Assembly (NCBI GenBank): GCA_963766505.1
Contig: CAVYAL010000001.1
Coordinates: forward strand, 434,001 to 498,000
Direction of reading: 5' to 3'
Length of the DNA stretch: 64,000 nucleotides
Origin: DATIRA01 sp963766505
GTDB taxonomy: Bacteria; Pseudomonadota; Gammaproteobacteria; Steroidobacterales; Steroidobacteraceae
Shown here: piece after piece, positions 1-7,736 of the stretch
Numbering within the stretch: position 1 is the stretch's first letter
How the letters are laid out: every line of letters begins with the position of its first letter
Program-made: the position numbers and the translations under genes
Notes under the pieces: model-generated
Seen by the model: the letters and a program-made list of their open reading frames with translations, nothing else
What the model was told of the DNA's origin: nothing
Database searches by the model: none

Positions 1-264
1 CTCGGAATGGCACGGTCGAACCAGATCCGCACCGTGGCCGACGAAATCGACGACCCGGCGACGCTCGAGATGCTGCGCGCGCTCGGCTTCGACGAGGTGC
101 AGGGCCCGTGCGTTGCGCACCCGATGAAGGCGCGGGACTTCGAGGAATGGCTGGAGCGAGGCGCGGCCCGTCACCTCGTCCATGAGCTTGGCGGCGAGTT
201 CGACGACGGGGTCGAGGTGTCCGACAGCACGATCGACGACATCGTGAAGTGGGCGAACGGATAG
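1..264 (+). CDS. EAL-domain c-di-GMP phosphodiesterase, C-terminal end (cut by window edge)
   Basis: The frame is open from the first base and ends at TAG 262-264. The residues LGMARSNQIRTVADEI followed by a GFDEVQG segment and a P-M-x-x-x-x-FEEWL segment match the last strands and helix of EAL domains (family pattern: LG..TVAEGVE ... LG.D..QG ... P....F..L). The catalytic EAL motif lies outside the window, so activity cannot be judged. The usual G-V of AEGVE is replaced by DEI here, which may mark a degenerate EAL domain that binds rather than cleaves c-di-GMP. The internal ATG at 7 is unlikely to be the true start, because the domain signature continues upstream of it. Confidence 0.7.
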   Translation, partial: LGMARSNQIRTVADEIDDPATLEMLRALGFDEVQGPCVAHPMKARDFEEWLERGAARHLVHELGGEFDDGVEVSDSTIDDIVKWANG

Positions 265-378
265 CGGACCGGATCGTCACTCCCGCAGCTGATCGGTTTA
301 ACATCCGTATCTGCTGCACACGGGGAGAAAAATCATGGTCGCTCGCGCTCCCGCTGGTCGACATGACGGACGCCTGAC

Positions 379-639
379 ATGCTTGCGCTGCTGATCGACT
401 GCATCGTCGCGGCGCTGCTGGTGAGATTCGTTCCGCCAGGCTGGAAGCGGCTGCTGTTCGGCCTGCTCGGAGGCTGGCTGGCAGCGATCGCGGATGCGGC
501 GCTGTTCGGCGGGACGCCGCTCGACATGCTCTCCAAGATGACCGTGGGCCTGCTGGTGCATCCGCTGATCATCGCCGGTCTGGTCTGGCTGTTCGAGAAG
601 CTGAGGTCCCGGGGCAAGCGCCAGGACGAGTCAGGCTGA
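379..639 (+). CDS. Small membrane protein, unknown function
   Basis: The 86-residue product has about three hydrophobic segments (residues 2-18, 24-44 and 52-70) and a charged, Arg/Lys-rich cytoplasmic-looking tail. I do not recognise the family. The start is the first possible one, because an in-frame stop sits at 364-366. Its ribosome site is weak, although a much better one (GGGGAG at 322-327) precedes an overlapping 19-codon frame beginning at 335 that could couple translation into this gene. Codon use fits a real gene, and it lies in the same direction as the flavin oxidoreductase 70 bp downstream. Confidence 0.5.
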   Translation: MLALLIDCIVAALLVRFVPPGWKRLLFGLLGGWLAAIADAALFGGTPLDMLSKMTVGLLVHPLIIAGLVWLFEKLRSRGKRQDESG

Positions 640-710
640 CGGTTGCCGGGCGGCCCCGCTATGCTCGCGGGAAGCGTCCGAACTTCAGAGCACCGCGGAG
701 GCAGCATTAC

Positions 711-1688
711 ATGAAGACCCGTATCACCGAACTCTTTGGAATCGAGCATCCGATCATCCAGGGCGGCATGCATTACGTCGGCTTCGCCGAACTGGCGGCC
801 GCGGTATCGAACGCCGGCGGCCTCGGCATCATCACCGGCCTCACGCAGAAGACGCCCGATGCGCTCGCCAGGGAAATCCGGCGCTGCCGTGACATGACCG
901 ACAAGCCTTTCGGCGTCAACATCACGTTCCTGCCCACGGTGACCGCCCCCGACTACCCCGGCTACATCCGCGCCATCGTCGAGGGCGGAGTGAAGATCGT
1001 CGAGACCGCGGGCCGCAATCCGGAGCAGGTGATGCCACACCTGCACGCGGCCGGCATCAAGGTGATCCACAAGTGCACGTCGGTGCGACACTCACTGAAG
1101 GCGCAGTCGATCGGCTGCGACGCGGTCAGCGTGGACGGCTTCGAGTGCGGCGGACATCCCGGAGAGGATGACGTCCCCAATTTCATCCTGCTGCCGCGGG
1201 CAGCCGAGGAACTCAAGATCCCGTTCGTCGCGTCGGGCGGCATGGCGGATGGTCGCTCGCTGGTCGCGGCGCTGTCGCTGGGCGCTGACGGCATCAACAT
1301 GGGGACGCGCTTCATCGCGACCAAGGAGGCGCCGGTACACGAGAACGTCAAGCAGGCCATCGTGGCCGCGAGCGAGCTCGACACGCGGCTGGTGATGCGC
1401 CCACTGCGCAATACCGAACGCGTCATGCGCAATGCCGCCGTGGACCACCTGCTGGAGAAAGAGCGCACGCTCGGCAGCGAGCTCAAGTTCGAGGACATCA
1501 TCGAGCAGGTCGCCGGGGTCTACCCCCGCATCATGATGAATGGCGACATGGACGCGGGCGCCTGGTCCTGCGGCATGGTTGCCGGGCTCGTGCACGACGT
1601 GCCGACCGTCAAGGAACTCGTGGACCGCATCATGCGCGAGGCAGAGCAGATCATCGGCAAGCGGCTGGCAGGCATGGTCGCCGGCTGA
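711..1688 (+). CDS. Nitronate monooxygenase / 2-nitropropane dioxygenase family flavoprotein
   Basis: This is a 325-residue TIM-barrel FMN enzyme of the NMO/2-NPD family, which oxidises alkyl nitronates or acts as a related NAD(P)H-dependent flavin oxidoreductase. Family signatures are visible: the N-terminal PIIQGGM start of the barrel, the SNAGGLG turn, the GVNIT strand, an ECGGHPG loop in the phosphate-binding region and GADGINMGTRF near residues 190-200. The ATG at 711 has a GGAGG box about 10 bp upstream. The substrate cannot be assigned; many members annotated this way act on quinones or are unknown. The gene converges on the sulfotransferase with 22 bp between the stop codons. Confidence 0.85.
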   Translation: MKTRITELFGIEHPIIQGGMHYVGFAELAAAVSNAGGLGIITGLTQKTPDALAREIRRCRDMTDKPFGVNITFLPTVTAPDYPGYIRAIVEGGVKIVETAGRNPEQVMPHLHAAGIKVIHKCTSVRHSLKAQSIGCDAVSVDGFECGGHPGEDDVPNFILLPRAAEELKIPFVASGGMADGRSLVAALSLGADGINMGTRFIATKEAPVHENVKQAIVAASELDTRLVMRPLRNTERVMRNAAVDHLLEKERTLGSELKFEDIIEQVAGVYPRIMMNGDMDAGAWSCGMVAGLVHDVPTVKELVDRIMREAEQIIGKRLAGMVAG

Positions 1689-1710
1689 GCCCGATCACAC
1701 CGGGTTCGCC

Positions 1711-2406
1711 TCAGCGAAGGCAGAAGCCCAGCCAGGCTGCGAGGGCCAGCAGCAGCGCGGGCAGGAGCCACTCCGCGAGCCGCAGCGCGAGCAGCACGCG
1801 CCGGAACCAGCGTCGGTCGTTGAGACGCGGAAACGGGACACCTGCCGGCACCGGCCTGTCGAGAAAAGCGCACAAGGGCTGCCAGCCCTGTTGCACGTCG
1901 AACTCGAGCAGCCGCGCCGGCGGCACTGTGCGTCGAACCTCCGCGAGGTGCTTTTCGTACACTTCGATGGCCCAGGCCCGGTCCAGGAACCGGCCCTGGA
2001 AGCGACCGTTCCATATCACGTCGTCGTGCATCTGCCGCATCCGCTTCGGGAACCACCAGGGCAGGACCTGGTCGATGACCCAGAGCGTTCCCCGTACGCT
2101 GTCGTACCACGCCCCGGGATCGCGGACGTTCAGCACGATCTTCGCCTCCGGATAGAGCTCCATCAGTTCCCGGTAGAACTCGCAGACGGGCCAGTCCACG
2201 GCCGCCCGGTACCCGCGGAAGAACCGGCGATAGTCCACCGGCTCTCCAGCCCTGGCGCGGATCCAGAACCTGAGATGCGGATAGTGGGTCAGTGCGGTCT
2301 GCATGTGGTAGCAGGGGTCGTATCCCAGCGTCCGCAGCGCCGCCCGCAGCGACGTCGTCCCGCAGCGGCCGAACCCCGCGCCGATCACCTGCAGTCCGCC
2401 GTCCAC
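1711..2406 (-). CDS. Sulfotransferase family protein with C-terminal hydrophobic tail
   Basis: The product carries the PAPS-binding P-loop near its start (VIGAGFGRCGTTSLRAAL) and the central NVRDP-type 3'-phosphate-binding strand (VLNVRDPGAWYDS), so it is a sulfotransferase-like enzyme of the short bacterial group that transfers sulfate from PAPS. I chose GTG 2406 because family members begin just before the P-loop. A longer frame reaches GTG 2538 but adds 44 residues without family character and would overlap the divergent rhodanese start. The last ~25 residues are strongly hydrophobic and end in a short charged tail, which looks like a tail anchor. The acceptor substrate is unknown. Confidence 0.75.
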   Translation of the reverse strand: MDGGLQVIGAGFGRCGTTSLRAALRTLGYDPCYHMQTALTHYPHLRFWIRARAGEPVDYRRFFRGYRAAVDWPVCEFYRELMELYPEAKIVLNVRDPGAWYDSVRGTLWVIDQVLPWWFPKRMRQMHDDVIWNGRFQGRFLDRAWAIEVYEKHLAEVRRTVPPARLLEFDVQQGWQPLCAFLDRPVPAGVPFPRLNDRRWFRRVLLALRLAEWLLPALLLALAAWLGFCLR

Positions 2407-2531
2407 GGTTCGCCGGCTCAGGGCAGGGATGTCGGAGGGCTCAGCTCGGGCCCTGGCATCAGCCCGCTGCGGCGTCCCACTGATGCCGGACTTCCAGTAA
2501 AGTCCCGCATTACCGTCGGGAGGTCCAACAG

Positions 2532-2957
2532 ATGCCACTGGAGATCCGCAAGAGCGTCCAGCAGATGCTGGCCGAGGCGAACTCGGAGATCGAGACGCTC
2601 GACGTCGATCAGGCGCGGGCGCTGCACGGGCGTCCGGACGTTACGTTCGTAGATCTGCGCGATCCCCGCGAGGCCTGGCGCGAGGGCGGCATTCCGGGCG
2701 CCGTCCCGGTCACGCGCGGGATGCTGGAGTTCTGGATCGACCCGGGCAGTCCGTACCACAAGCCTCTGTTCGCCTCCGGCAACCGGTTCGTGTTCTTCTG
2801 CGCCGGAGGCTGGCGTTCTGCGTTGGCCGCGAAGACCGCGCAGGACATGGGACTCACGCCGGTATGTCACGTCGAGGGCGGTTTCAGTGCGTGGAAGAAG
2901 GCTGGCGCGCCGGTCGAAGCCGTCGAACCGAAACTTCCCGGACGCAAGCCGGGCTGA
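2532..2957 (+). CDS. Rhodanese-like domain protein
   Basis: This single-domain rhodanese of 141 residues has the CH2A-like FVDLRDPREAWREGGIPGA segment and a complete active-site loop C-A-G-G-W-R-S with Cys90 as the persulfide-forming residue, then HVEGGFSAWKKAG at the end of the fold. Rhodaneses move sulfane sulfur from a donor to thiol acceptors. The WRS ending of the loop, instead of the more usual basic loop of thiosulfate enzymes, leaves the acceptor open. It is transcribed divergently from the sulfotransferase, with about 125 bp between them if the shorter sulfotransferase start is right. The two may share sulfur physiology, but this is only suggested by adjacency. Confidence 0.85.
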   Translation: MPLEIRKSVQQMLAEANSEIETLDVDQARALHGRPDVTFVDLRDPREAWREGGIPGAVPVTRGMLEFWIDPGSPYHKPLFASGNRFVFFCAGGWRSALAAKTAQDMGLTPVCHVEGGFSAWKKAGAPVEAVEPKLPGRKPG

Positions 2958-3016
2958 CCGGAACCGTCGGCCCGGATGGCTGGCCGGCTGCAACCCGCAA
3001 AGCGCCGAACTGACTC

Positions 3017-3409
3017 ATGCCTACACGCAAGAAGGTGAACCCGGACCAGGCGCGGCTCGACCGGGTCGTCGCAGAGGCTCGTCGTGCCGGTGAGGAACGC
3101 GAGCGGAGTTACCGCGGCAGGGCGCTGAAGCTCTTCCCGTGGATCTGTGGCCGCTGTGCGCGGGAGTTCGACCCGTCCAACGTGCACGAACTGACCGTCC
3201 ACCACAAGGACCATGACCACGACAACAACCCGCCCGATGGCAGCAACTGGGAATTGCTCTGCCTGTACTGCCACGACAACGAACACCAGCGCCAGCTGGA
3301 GCAGGCGGGGGGCGGTCGGCATGACCAGGATCAGAGCCCGGGCAGCACGCACACGCCCTTCGCGGAACTGGCCAGTCTGCTGGGCAAGCAGACGAAGGGA
3401 CCGATCTAG
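3017..3409 (+). CDS. yajD: YajD-family HNH nuclease
   Basis: The 130-residue protein has the arrangement of YajD: a basic helical N-terminus, a first zinc knuckle CGRC, the HNH core VHHKDHDHDNNPPDGSNWE and a second knuckle CLYCHDNEH. These residues are those expected for a beta-beta-alpha metal nuclease. The cellular substrate of YajD is not known. The C-terminal 30 residues are polar and variable. The gene follows the rhodanese by about 60 bp in the same direction and converges on the hypothetical gene at 3470, with a strong hairpin between them. Confidence 0.85.
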   Translation: MPTRKKVNPDQARLDRVVAEARRAGEERERSYRGRALKLFPWICGRCAREFDPSNVHELTVHHKDHDHDNNPPDGSNWELLCLYCHDNEHQRQLEQAGGGRHDQDQSPGSTHTPFAELASLLGKQTKGPI

Positions 3410-3433
3410 CTGCGCCAGGTGCGCGGGAGAAGC

Positions 3434-3457
3434 CCTCGCGCGAGCAGGCGCGCGAGG
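3434..3457. terminator. Hairpin between convergent genes
   Basis: CCTCGCGCG at 3434-3442 pairs perfectly with CGCGCGAGG at 3449-3457 around a 6-nt loop. It lies in the 60-bp gap between two convergent stop codons. No long T-run follows on either strand, so it could serve as a bidirectional transcript-end stem rather than a textbook intrinsic terminator. Confidence 0.5.
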
Positions 3458-3469
3458 ACTCAGCTTCGC

Positions 3470-3853
3470 TCAACTCCACTCGGTGAGCGTGCCCTTGTAC
3501 GAGCGTCCATCCAGGCTGATGACGCCGTCCGACAGCAGCAGCGCTCCGGTGGAAACTCGCAGGACTGAGCGAACGCGCCACTTGTGCTTGCCGGTCTTCT
3601 CGAAGAAGCCGTCCCCGGTGCCCTGTACGACCTCGCCGTTCTCGAGGTAGCCGGAACCAACCCAGCTCGAGCGACCGCTTTCGGCGCCAGGCCCATCGGC
3701 CCACAGGCTCATCGTCCCGAGCACCGTTCCGAAACCCGTCGCAGTTCCCTCGAGATTGATCTCCGTCTCACCGCCGGCTCCCGGTATCTCGTTGTAGGTA
3801 ACGCTGGTGGACTTCAAAGAGAACTCCGCGCCCTTCTTCTTACCCTTGGCCAT
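3470..3853 (-). CDS. Conserved-looking hypothetical protein, probably beta-rich
   Basis: The 127-residue product starts MAKGKKKGAEFS and contains alternating short strands with many Gly, Thr and Ser (for example GTATGFGTVLGTMSLWADG and YLENGEVVQGTGDGFFEKTG). This is the pattern of a small beta-barrel, like that seen in DUF3224-type proteins. I do not recognise a specific family and assign no function. The ATG has a good GGGAGG box on the minus strand (around 3863). No signal peptide or membrane segment is visible. Confidence 0.6.
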   Translation of the reverse strand: MAKGKKKGAEFSLKSTSVTYNEIPGAGGETEINLEGTATGFGTVLGTMSLWADGPGAESGRSSWVGSGYLENGEVVQGTGDGFFEKTGKHKWRVRSVLRVSTGALLLSDGVISLDGRSYKGTLTEWS

Positions 3854-3971
3854 CGCTCGCCTCCCCTGTGACGTTCAGTTGTTCGGGTCCGGACAAGCTA
3901 CGCTGGTCTGCGGCGACAAACCACCATGCGCTGCAGCAATGGCTGCCTGCCGACAGTGGGCCTGCGGGGGC

Positions 3972-4931
3972 CTAGCCCGTGGCCTGGTCGTCGGTCTCTT
4001 CCACCATGAATCGCTGCAGCATCGTCGCAGTGGTGATCGAAGGGTCCCAGGCCACGATGCGGTTCCGTCCGGCCGACTTCGCGACCAGCAATGCCTTGTC
4101 TGCCCGGTCGATCGACTCTTCGACGCTCGCCTCCGGATCGAGCATCGCCAGTCCGAAGGACGCAGTTACACGCACCGGGTCGCCGGTGTCGCTGACCGCG
4201 ACGGAAGTCGAGGCGAGCCCGTCCCTGACGCGTTCCATGATCTGCTCAGCGCGCGCGAGGTCCACGCCCGGCAGCGACACCAGGAACTCGTCGCCACCGT
4301 AACGGAACACCTTGTCGTACGGGCGCAGATGCGCGGTGAGAAAACGCACGGCTGCGGCCAGCACGCGGTCGCCCACCGCGTGGCCGTGGCTGTCGTTGAT
4401 CTGCTTGAGCTGATCGAGGTCCAGGAACGCCAGGCAGCAATGCTGGACGTCGCGCCTCGCGAGCTGCCGCCACTCGCGAAGCTCGGGGATCATCTCTGTC
4501 CGCCCGTACGCCCCGGTCAGCGCGTCCGTGTTCCGCAGCGCGGCCTGGACTTCGTGCCGCAGCGAATCGAGCCCCATGCGAAGACGGGACGCGCTCGCCG
4601 CGAACCTGTCGTAGTCATCGCAGTCGACGGGTTGCCCGGCGGTCGACTGTCGCAGCAGCGCGCTGGCAAACCGATGCAGCTGCTCGTGTTCGGCCTCGAT
4701 GGCGGCGAAAACCGGCTGCTCACGGAGTTCCGGTGAAGCCTGCTCGTCGCACCAGGTCCCGAACGGGCACCGCTGGTGATGATCGTCCGCGAATTCGACC
4801 GGATCGCACGGCAGGCGGCAGACGATCGTCCTGACGATCGCGTCATACCACGCCGAGTGTTCCCTCCTTGCCAGTTCCAGCTGTTTCAGCATCCGGCGGA
4901 GCACGAGAGGATCTGCCTTGAACATCGACAC
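3972..4931 (-). CDS. dgcZ: Diguanylate cyclase with N-terminal zinc-binding CZB domain (DgcZ-like)
   Basis: Residues 1-130 form a CZB zinc-sensor domain with candidate ligands His25, Cys55, His82 and His86; the spacing is identical to that I recall for E. coli DgcZ (H22, C52, H79, H83). Residues ~136-305 are a GGDEF domain with an intact GGDEF motif at 212-216, so it should make c-di-GMP from two GTP. An RPYD sequence five residues before GGDEF matches the RxxD inhibitory site, implying product feedback. Zinc binding to the CZB domain would be expected to inhibit the cyclase. No membrane segment is present. Confidence 0.85.
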   Translation of the reverse strand: MSMFKADPLVLRRMLKQLELARREHSAWYDAIVRTIVCRLPCDPVEFADDHHQRCPFGTWCDEQASPELREQPVFAAIEAEHEQLHRFASALLRQSTAGQPVDCDDYDRFAASASRLRMGLDSLRHEVQAALRNTDALTGAYGRTEMIPELREWRQLARRDVQHCCLAFLDLDQLKQINDSHGHAVGDRVLAAAVRFLTAHLRPYDKVFRYGGDEFLVSLPGVDLARAEQIMERVRDGLASTSVAVSDTGDPVRVTASFGLAMLDPEASVEESIDRADKALLVAKSAGRNRIVAWDPSITTATMLQRFMVEETDDQATG

Positions 4932-5046
4932 TCACTCTGCGGCGCGTTCCATCACGCGTATCGCACAGCAGCATAGCGCAGAGCCACCCGTCCGCAAAAA
5001 CACACGGCCATCATCGCTGCCCGCGGAGATGATTGTCCTGTATCGC

Positions 5047-5084
5047 TGAACAGATAAATTTGATTATTGCTGTTTATCGATTCA
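5047..5084. promoter_or_regulatory. Operator-like inverted repeat upstream of the 40-residue peptide gene
   Basis: TGAACAGATAAA (5047-5058) is mirrored by TTTATCGATTCA (5073-5084); 10 of 12 positions match as an inverted repeat around a 14-bp spacer. The surrounding 45 bp are strikingly AT-rich for this genome and lie 45 bp before the peptide start. This suggests a dimeric repressor or activator site overlapping the promoter. The regulator is unknown. Confidence 0.4.
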
Positions 5085-5129
5085 AAACGGCAGCGTAGCT
5101 TGGTCCCCACAGACAACGGAGGACCAGCC

Positions 5130-5252
5130 ATGTTTACCTGCAACGACTCGAACCGGTTCCTGCGCCGCATGCTCGGCGGACTGATGATCGCCGTGACCGT
5201 GGTCGTCGGCTCGCTGACACACGCCGTAACCAACGTCCAGGCATTCATCTGA
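5130..5252 (+). CDS. Short single-span membrane peptide (40 residues)
   Basis: An excellent ribosome site (GGAGGA at 5118-5123, 6-nt spacing) precedes ATG 5130, so I prefer this start to an upstream in-frame start at 5067 that would add 21 unconvincing residues. The peptide has a polar N-terminus (MFTCNDSNRFLRR), a hydrophobic span of about 20 residues (MLGGLMIAVTVVVGSLTHAV) and a short tail ending QAFI. The family is not recognised. A dyad upstream and a GC hairpin downstream make it look like an independent, regulated transcript. Confidence 0.5.
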   Translation: MFTCNDSNRFLRRMLGGLMIAVTVVVGSLTHAVTNVQAFI

Positions 5253-5278
5253 TGCATCGGACGGGACCCTGCTGCAAC

Positions 5279-5303
5279 CCCGGCGCCACGGACAGGCGCC
5301 GGG
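5279..5303 (+). terminator. GC-rich hairpin after the peptide gene
   Basis: CCCGGCGCC (5279-5287) pairs with GGCGCCGGG (5295-5303) around a 7-nt loop, 26 bp beyond the peptide stop codon. No T-tract follows, so termination would be weak or factor-assisted. It may instead stabilise the transcript end. Confidence 0.4.
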
Positions 5304-5375
5304 CTGATGTTCACCGGAGCAGGCGGCGGTTAGTCTTGCAGGCCTGACCCGAAGATCGCGGCTCTCTTGAGTCGC

Positions 5376-6185
5376 ATGGGGCCGCCGCCAGTGCAACTTA
5401 CGCTGATCGCCTATACCCGCGCCGTCAGCCCGACGATCGCCGACTGCGAACTCACGCATGTCGAGCGCCAGCCCATCGACGTGGTTGCCGCCGTCGCCGA
5501 GCACGAAGCCTACGAGGCGCTGCTCGGTCGGCTCGGCGCCGACGTGCGCCGCCTGAGCGCTGAGCCGGAGCTTGCGGACGCCGTGTTCGTCGAGGACACC
5601 GCGGTCGTGCTCGATGAGGTGGCCGTCATCACACGCCCGGGAGCGCCGTCGCGGCGCCTCGAGACCCGCTCGGTCGAGACCGAGCTTGCCTTCCACCGGC
5701 CGCTCGTTGCGCTGCACAGCCCTGCGACGCTCGACGGCGGCGACGTGCTGGTCGCAGGCCGACGCGTGTTCGTGGGCTTGTCCTCCCGCACCAATCGCGA
5801 GGCGCTGCGGCAGCTCCGCGCAGAGCTCCGGCGCCTCGACTATGAGGTTCTCGAAGTCAGGTTCACCGGCTGCCTGCATCTCAAGTCGGCGGTGACCCGG
5901 ATCGACGAGGACACTGTGCTGCTCAATCCGGCCTGGGTGGACGAATCGGTCTTCGCCGCTTACCGGAAGGTGAGCGTGGATCCTCGGGAGCCGCAGGCCG
6001 CCAACGCGCTGCCGGTCGGCGGGCGGGTCATCCATCCGAGCCATTTCCCGCGAACCCGGGCACGGCTCGAAGCAGAGGGGTTCGTGGTCGCTCCGGTCGC
6101 GCTGGAGGAACTCGCCAAGGCCGAGGCGGGCGTCACCTGCTGCAGCCTGCTGGTCCCCATCGCTGGTACGGGACAGCGGCCATAG
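5376..6185 (+). CDS. Dimethylarginine dimethylaminohydrolase / amidinotransferase-family protein
   Basis: The fold signatures of the arginine-modifying superfamily are clear: FVEDTAVV near residue 70 (acidic substrate ligand), CLHLKSAV with the catalytic His168, and GVTCCSLLV with adjacent Cys255 and Cys256, one of which is the expected nucleophile. DDAH converts N-methylated arginines to citrulline and methylamines; related members act on arginine or other guanidines, so the substrate is not certain. ATG 5376 is preferred to TTG 5367. The downstream YaiI gene begins five bases after its stop, suggesting one transcript. Confidence 0.8.
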   Translation: MGPPPVQLTLIAYTRAVSPTIADCELTHVERQPIDVVAAVAEHEAYEALLGRLGADVRRLSAEPELADAVFVEDTAVVLDEVAVITRPGAPSRRLETRSVETELAFHRPLVALHSPATLDGGDVLVAGRRVFVGLSSRTNREALRQLRAELRRLDYEVLEVRFTGCLHLKSAVTRIDEDTVLLNPAWVDESVFAAYRKVSVDPREPQAANALPVGGRVIHPSHFPRTRARLEAEGFVVAPVALEELAKAEAGVTCCSLLVPIAGTGQRP

Positions 6186-6190
6186 CGAAC

Positions 6191-6661
6191 ATGATCGACG
6201 GTCCCCACATTTACGTCGATGCGGACGCCTGTCCGGTCAAGGACGAGACCCTGAAGGTCGCCGAGCGTCATGGCCTGCCGGTCGTGTTCGTGGCCAACGC
6301 CTGGATGGGAACGCCACGGAGCCACCGGGCTCGGCTGCAGGTCGTGTCCGGCTCCTTCGATGCGGCGGACGACTGGATCGTGGAACGAGCGCAGCCCGAC
6401 GACATCGTCGTGACGGCAGACATTCCGCTCGCGGCCCGCTGCCTGGATCTCGGCGCACGGGTGCTCGGGCCAACGGGCAAGCCGTTCACCGGGGACAACA
6501 TCGGTAACGCGCTCGCCACACGCGGGCTGATGGAGGATCTGCGGGCCTACGGGGTCCGTGGCGGGCCTCCGCCATTCAGCCCGAAGGACCGTTCCAGGTT
6601 CCTCGACGCGCTGGAGCTGATGGTCAGGGAGGCGAAGCGCGCTCGCCGGCCGGCGACTTGA
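6191..6661 (+). CDS. yaiI: YaiI/YqxD family protein (DUF188)
   Basis: The 156-residue protein shows the DUF188 signature from the N-terminus: YVDADACPVK, then FVANAW, a DD-W-I-VE stretch, VTADIPLAARC, and the GKPFT segment before the C-terminal helices. These proteins resemble PIN/NYN-type metal nucleases through the conserved Asp residues, but their role is not established. It is tightly spaced behind the DDAH-like gene and converges on the SMP-30 gene. Confidence 0.88.
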   Translation: MIDGPHIYVDADACPVKDETLKVAERHGLPVVFVANAWMGTPRSHRARLQVVSGSFDAADDWIVERAQPDDIVVTADIPLAARCLDLGARVLGPTGKPFTGDNIGNALATRGLMEDLRAYGVRGGPPPFSPKDRSRFLDALELMVREAKRARRPAT

Positions 6662-6680
6662 CTGGTAAGAGCACCGCTCG

Positions 6681-7553
6681 TCAGGGCAACCCGGCCCCGG
6701 GCGTCGCCACCTCGACGCACTCGATGCGGCCCTGCGGCGAGGCCGACACGATTTCCGCCACCGAGGACGGGGCGGTCATCATGTAGAGCCTGCGACGATC
6801 CTCGCCGCCAAGCATGCACGCGAAGCAGGGCTGGCTGGTCTGCACGGTGGCGACGATCTCACCGCCCTGCGCGAACAGCACGCACTCCGGCGCCAGCGCA
6901 TTCGCCACCCACACGTTTCCGTCGGCGTCGAGGCAGATGCCGTCCGGCGCCCGCATCCCCACCGGCGCCCAGCAACGGCGATTCGACAGGCCGCCGTCGG
7001 CGCCGATGTCGAAGGCCGTCAGGCACATTGCCAGTGTCTCCGCCAGGATCATCGTCCGTCCGTCCGGCGTGATCACGCAACCGTTCGGAAAATGCAGCCC
7101 GGTCGCCGCGACGTGCACGCTACCGTCCGGATCGACGCGCGCCAGTTTCGCAACCGGGTGATCCGCGAGCACGCCCTCGACGCCCCGGGTCTTCAGTGCC
7201 TCGTCCAGGTGAAATCCGAAGTTGCCGACGTAGGCGCGACCCTGACGGTCCACGACCATGTCGTTGGTGTGATAGTCAGCAACCCCGGCCAGGTCCGCAT
7301 GGACCTTGATCCCGTCGGGATCGACTCGCAGCAGCTGCATCCCTTTCATCGCGACCACGAGCAGCCGCCCGTCGGGCAGCCAGCCGAGGCCGGAAGGCTG
7401 GTCTTCGATCTCGAGCTCGGTGCGAACCGCGCCGTCTCGGTCCACCGACTTGACCGCCCGGGCGTAGAAGTCACTGAACCAGAGGCGCCCTGAGTGCCAG
7501 CGCGGGCCCTCACCGAAATACAGGTCCTCGGCCAGGATGCTTGCCTTGCGCAT
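6681..7553 (-). CDS. SMP-30/gluconolactonase family lactonase
   Basis: The product is a 290-residue six-bladed propeller enzyme of the SMP-30/regucalcin group. It has the N-terminal EGPRW motif (metal-binding Glu), LWFSDF, QPSGLGWLPDGRLLV, NDMVVD with the conserved Asn-Asp, PNGCVITPDGRTM and PDGICLDADGNVWVA. Such enzymes hydrolyse lactones or esters with a divalent metal. The start ATG 7553 sits two bases after a vestigial copy of the end of the Baeyer-Villiger monooxygenase gene, so the two enzymes were once contiguous. A lactonase is the natural next step after a monooxygenase that makes lactones. Confidence 0.85.
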   Translation of the reverse strand: MRKASILAEDLYFGEGPRWHSGRLWFSDFYARAVKSVDRDGAVRTELEIEDQPSGLGWLPDGRLLVVAMKGMQLLRVDPDGIKVHADLAGVADYHTNDMVVDRQGRAYVGNFGFHLDEALKTRGVEGVLADHPVAKLARVDPDGSVHVAATGLHFPNGCVITPDGRTMILAETLAMCLTAFDIGADGGLSNRRCWAPVGMRAPDGICLDADGNVWVANALAPECVLFAQGGEIVATVQTSQPCFACMLGGEDRRRLYMMTAPSSVAEIVSASPQGRIECVEVATPGAGLP

Positions 7554-7621
7554 GATCAGGTTCCGTGTTGCAGCAGCGGCCTCAGTTTACTCCGGTCCGT
7601 CCCCGGACGCGGCGAGGCGGG
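7535..7621. repeat. Direct repeat, copy A (flanks MFS gene, left side)
   Basis: This copy matches 8997-9083 at 72 of 87 aligned positions without gaps. Read on the minus strand it contains the last ~20 codons of a monooxygenase (reading ...ASPRPGTD...LLQHGT-stop), two bases, then the intact first codons of the SMP-30 gene. The monooxygenase part has no upstream body here, so it is a fossil. Confidence 0.85.
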
Positions 7622-7680
7622 TAGCCAGCAGAAAGCGCAGCACCGCCGGCCGCGACAGCACCGACTGCCGCAGCGGGCGC

Positions 7681-7711
7681 TTGGGCAGCACCTGGTTTGA
7701 CCGGTTATATT
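7681..7711 (+). promoter_or_regulatory. Possible promoter of the MFS gene
   Basis: TATATT at 7706-7711 is a good -10 match, and TTGGGC at 7681-7686 is a possible -35 with a longer than ideal 19-bp spacer. A start near 7718 would leave a short leader before ATG 7737. Confidence 0.3.
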
Positions 7712-7736
7712 CGAGGCACTGTTTCCGGACCGATGC

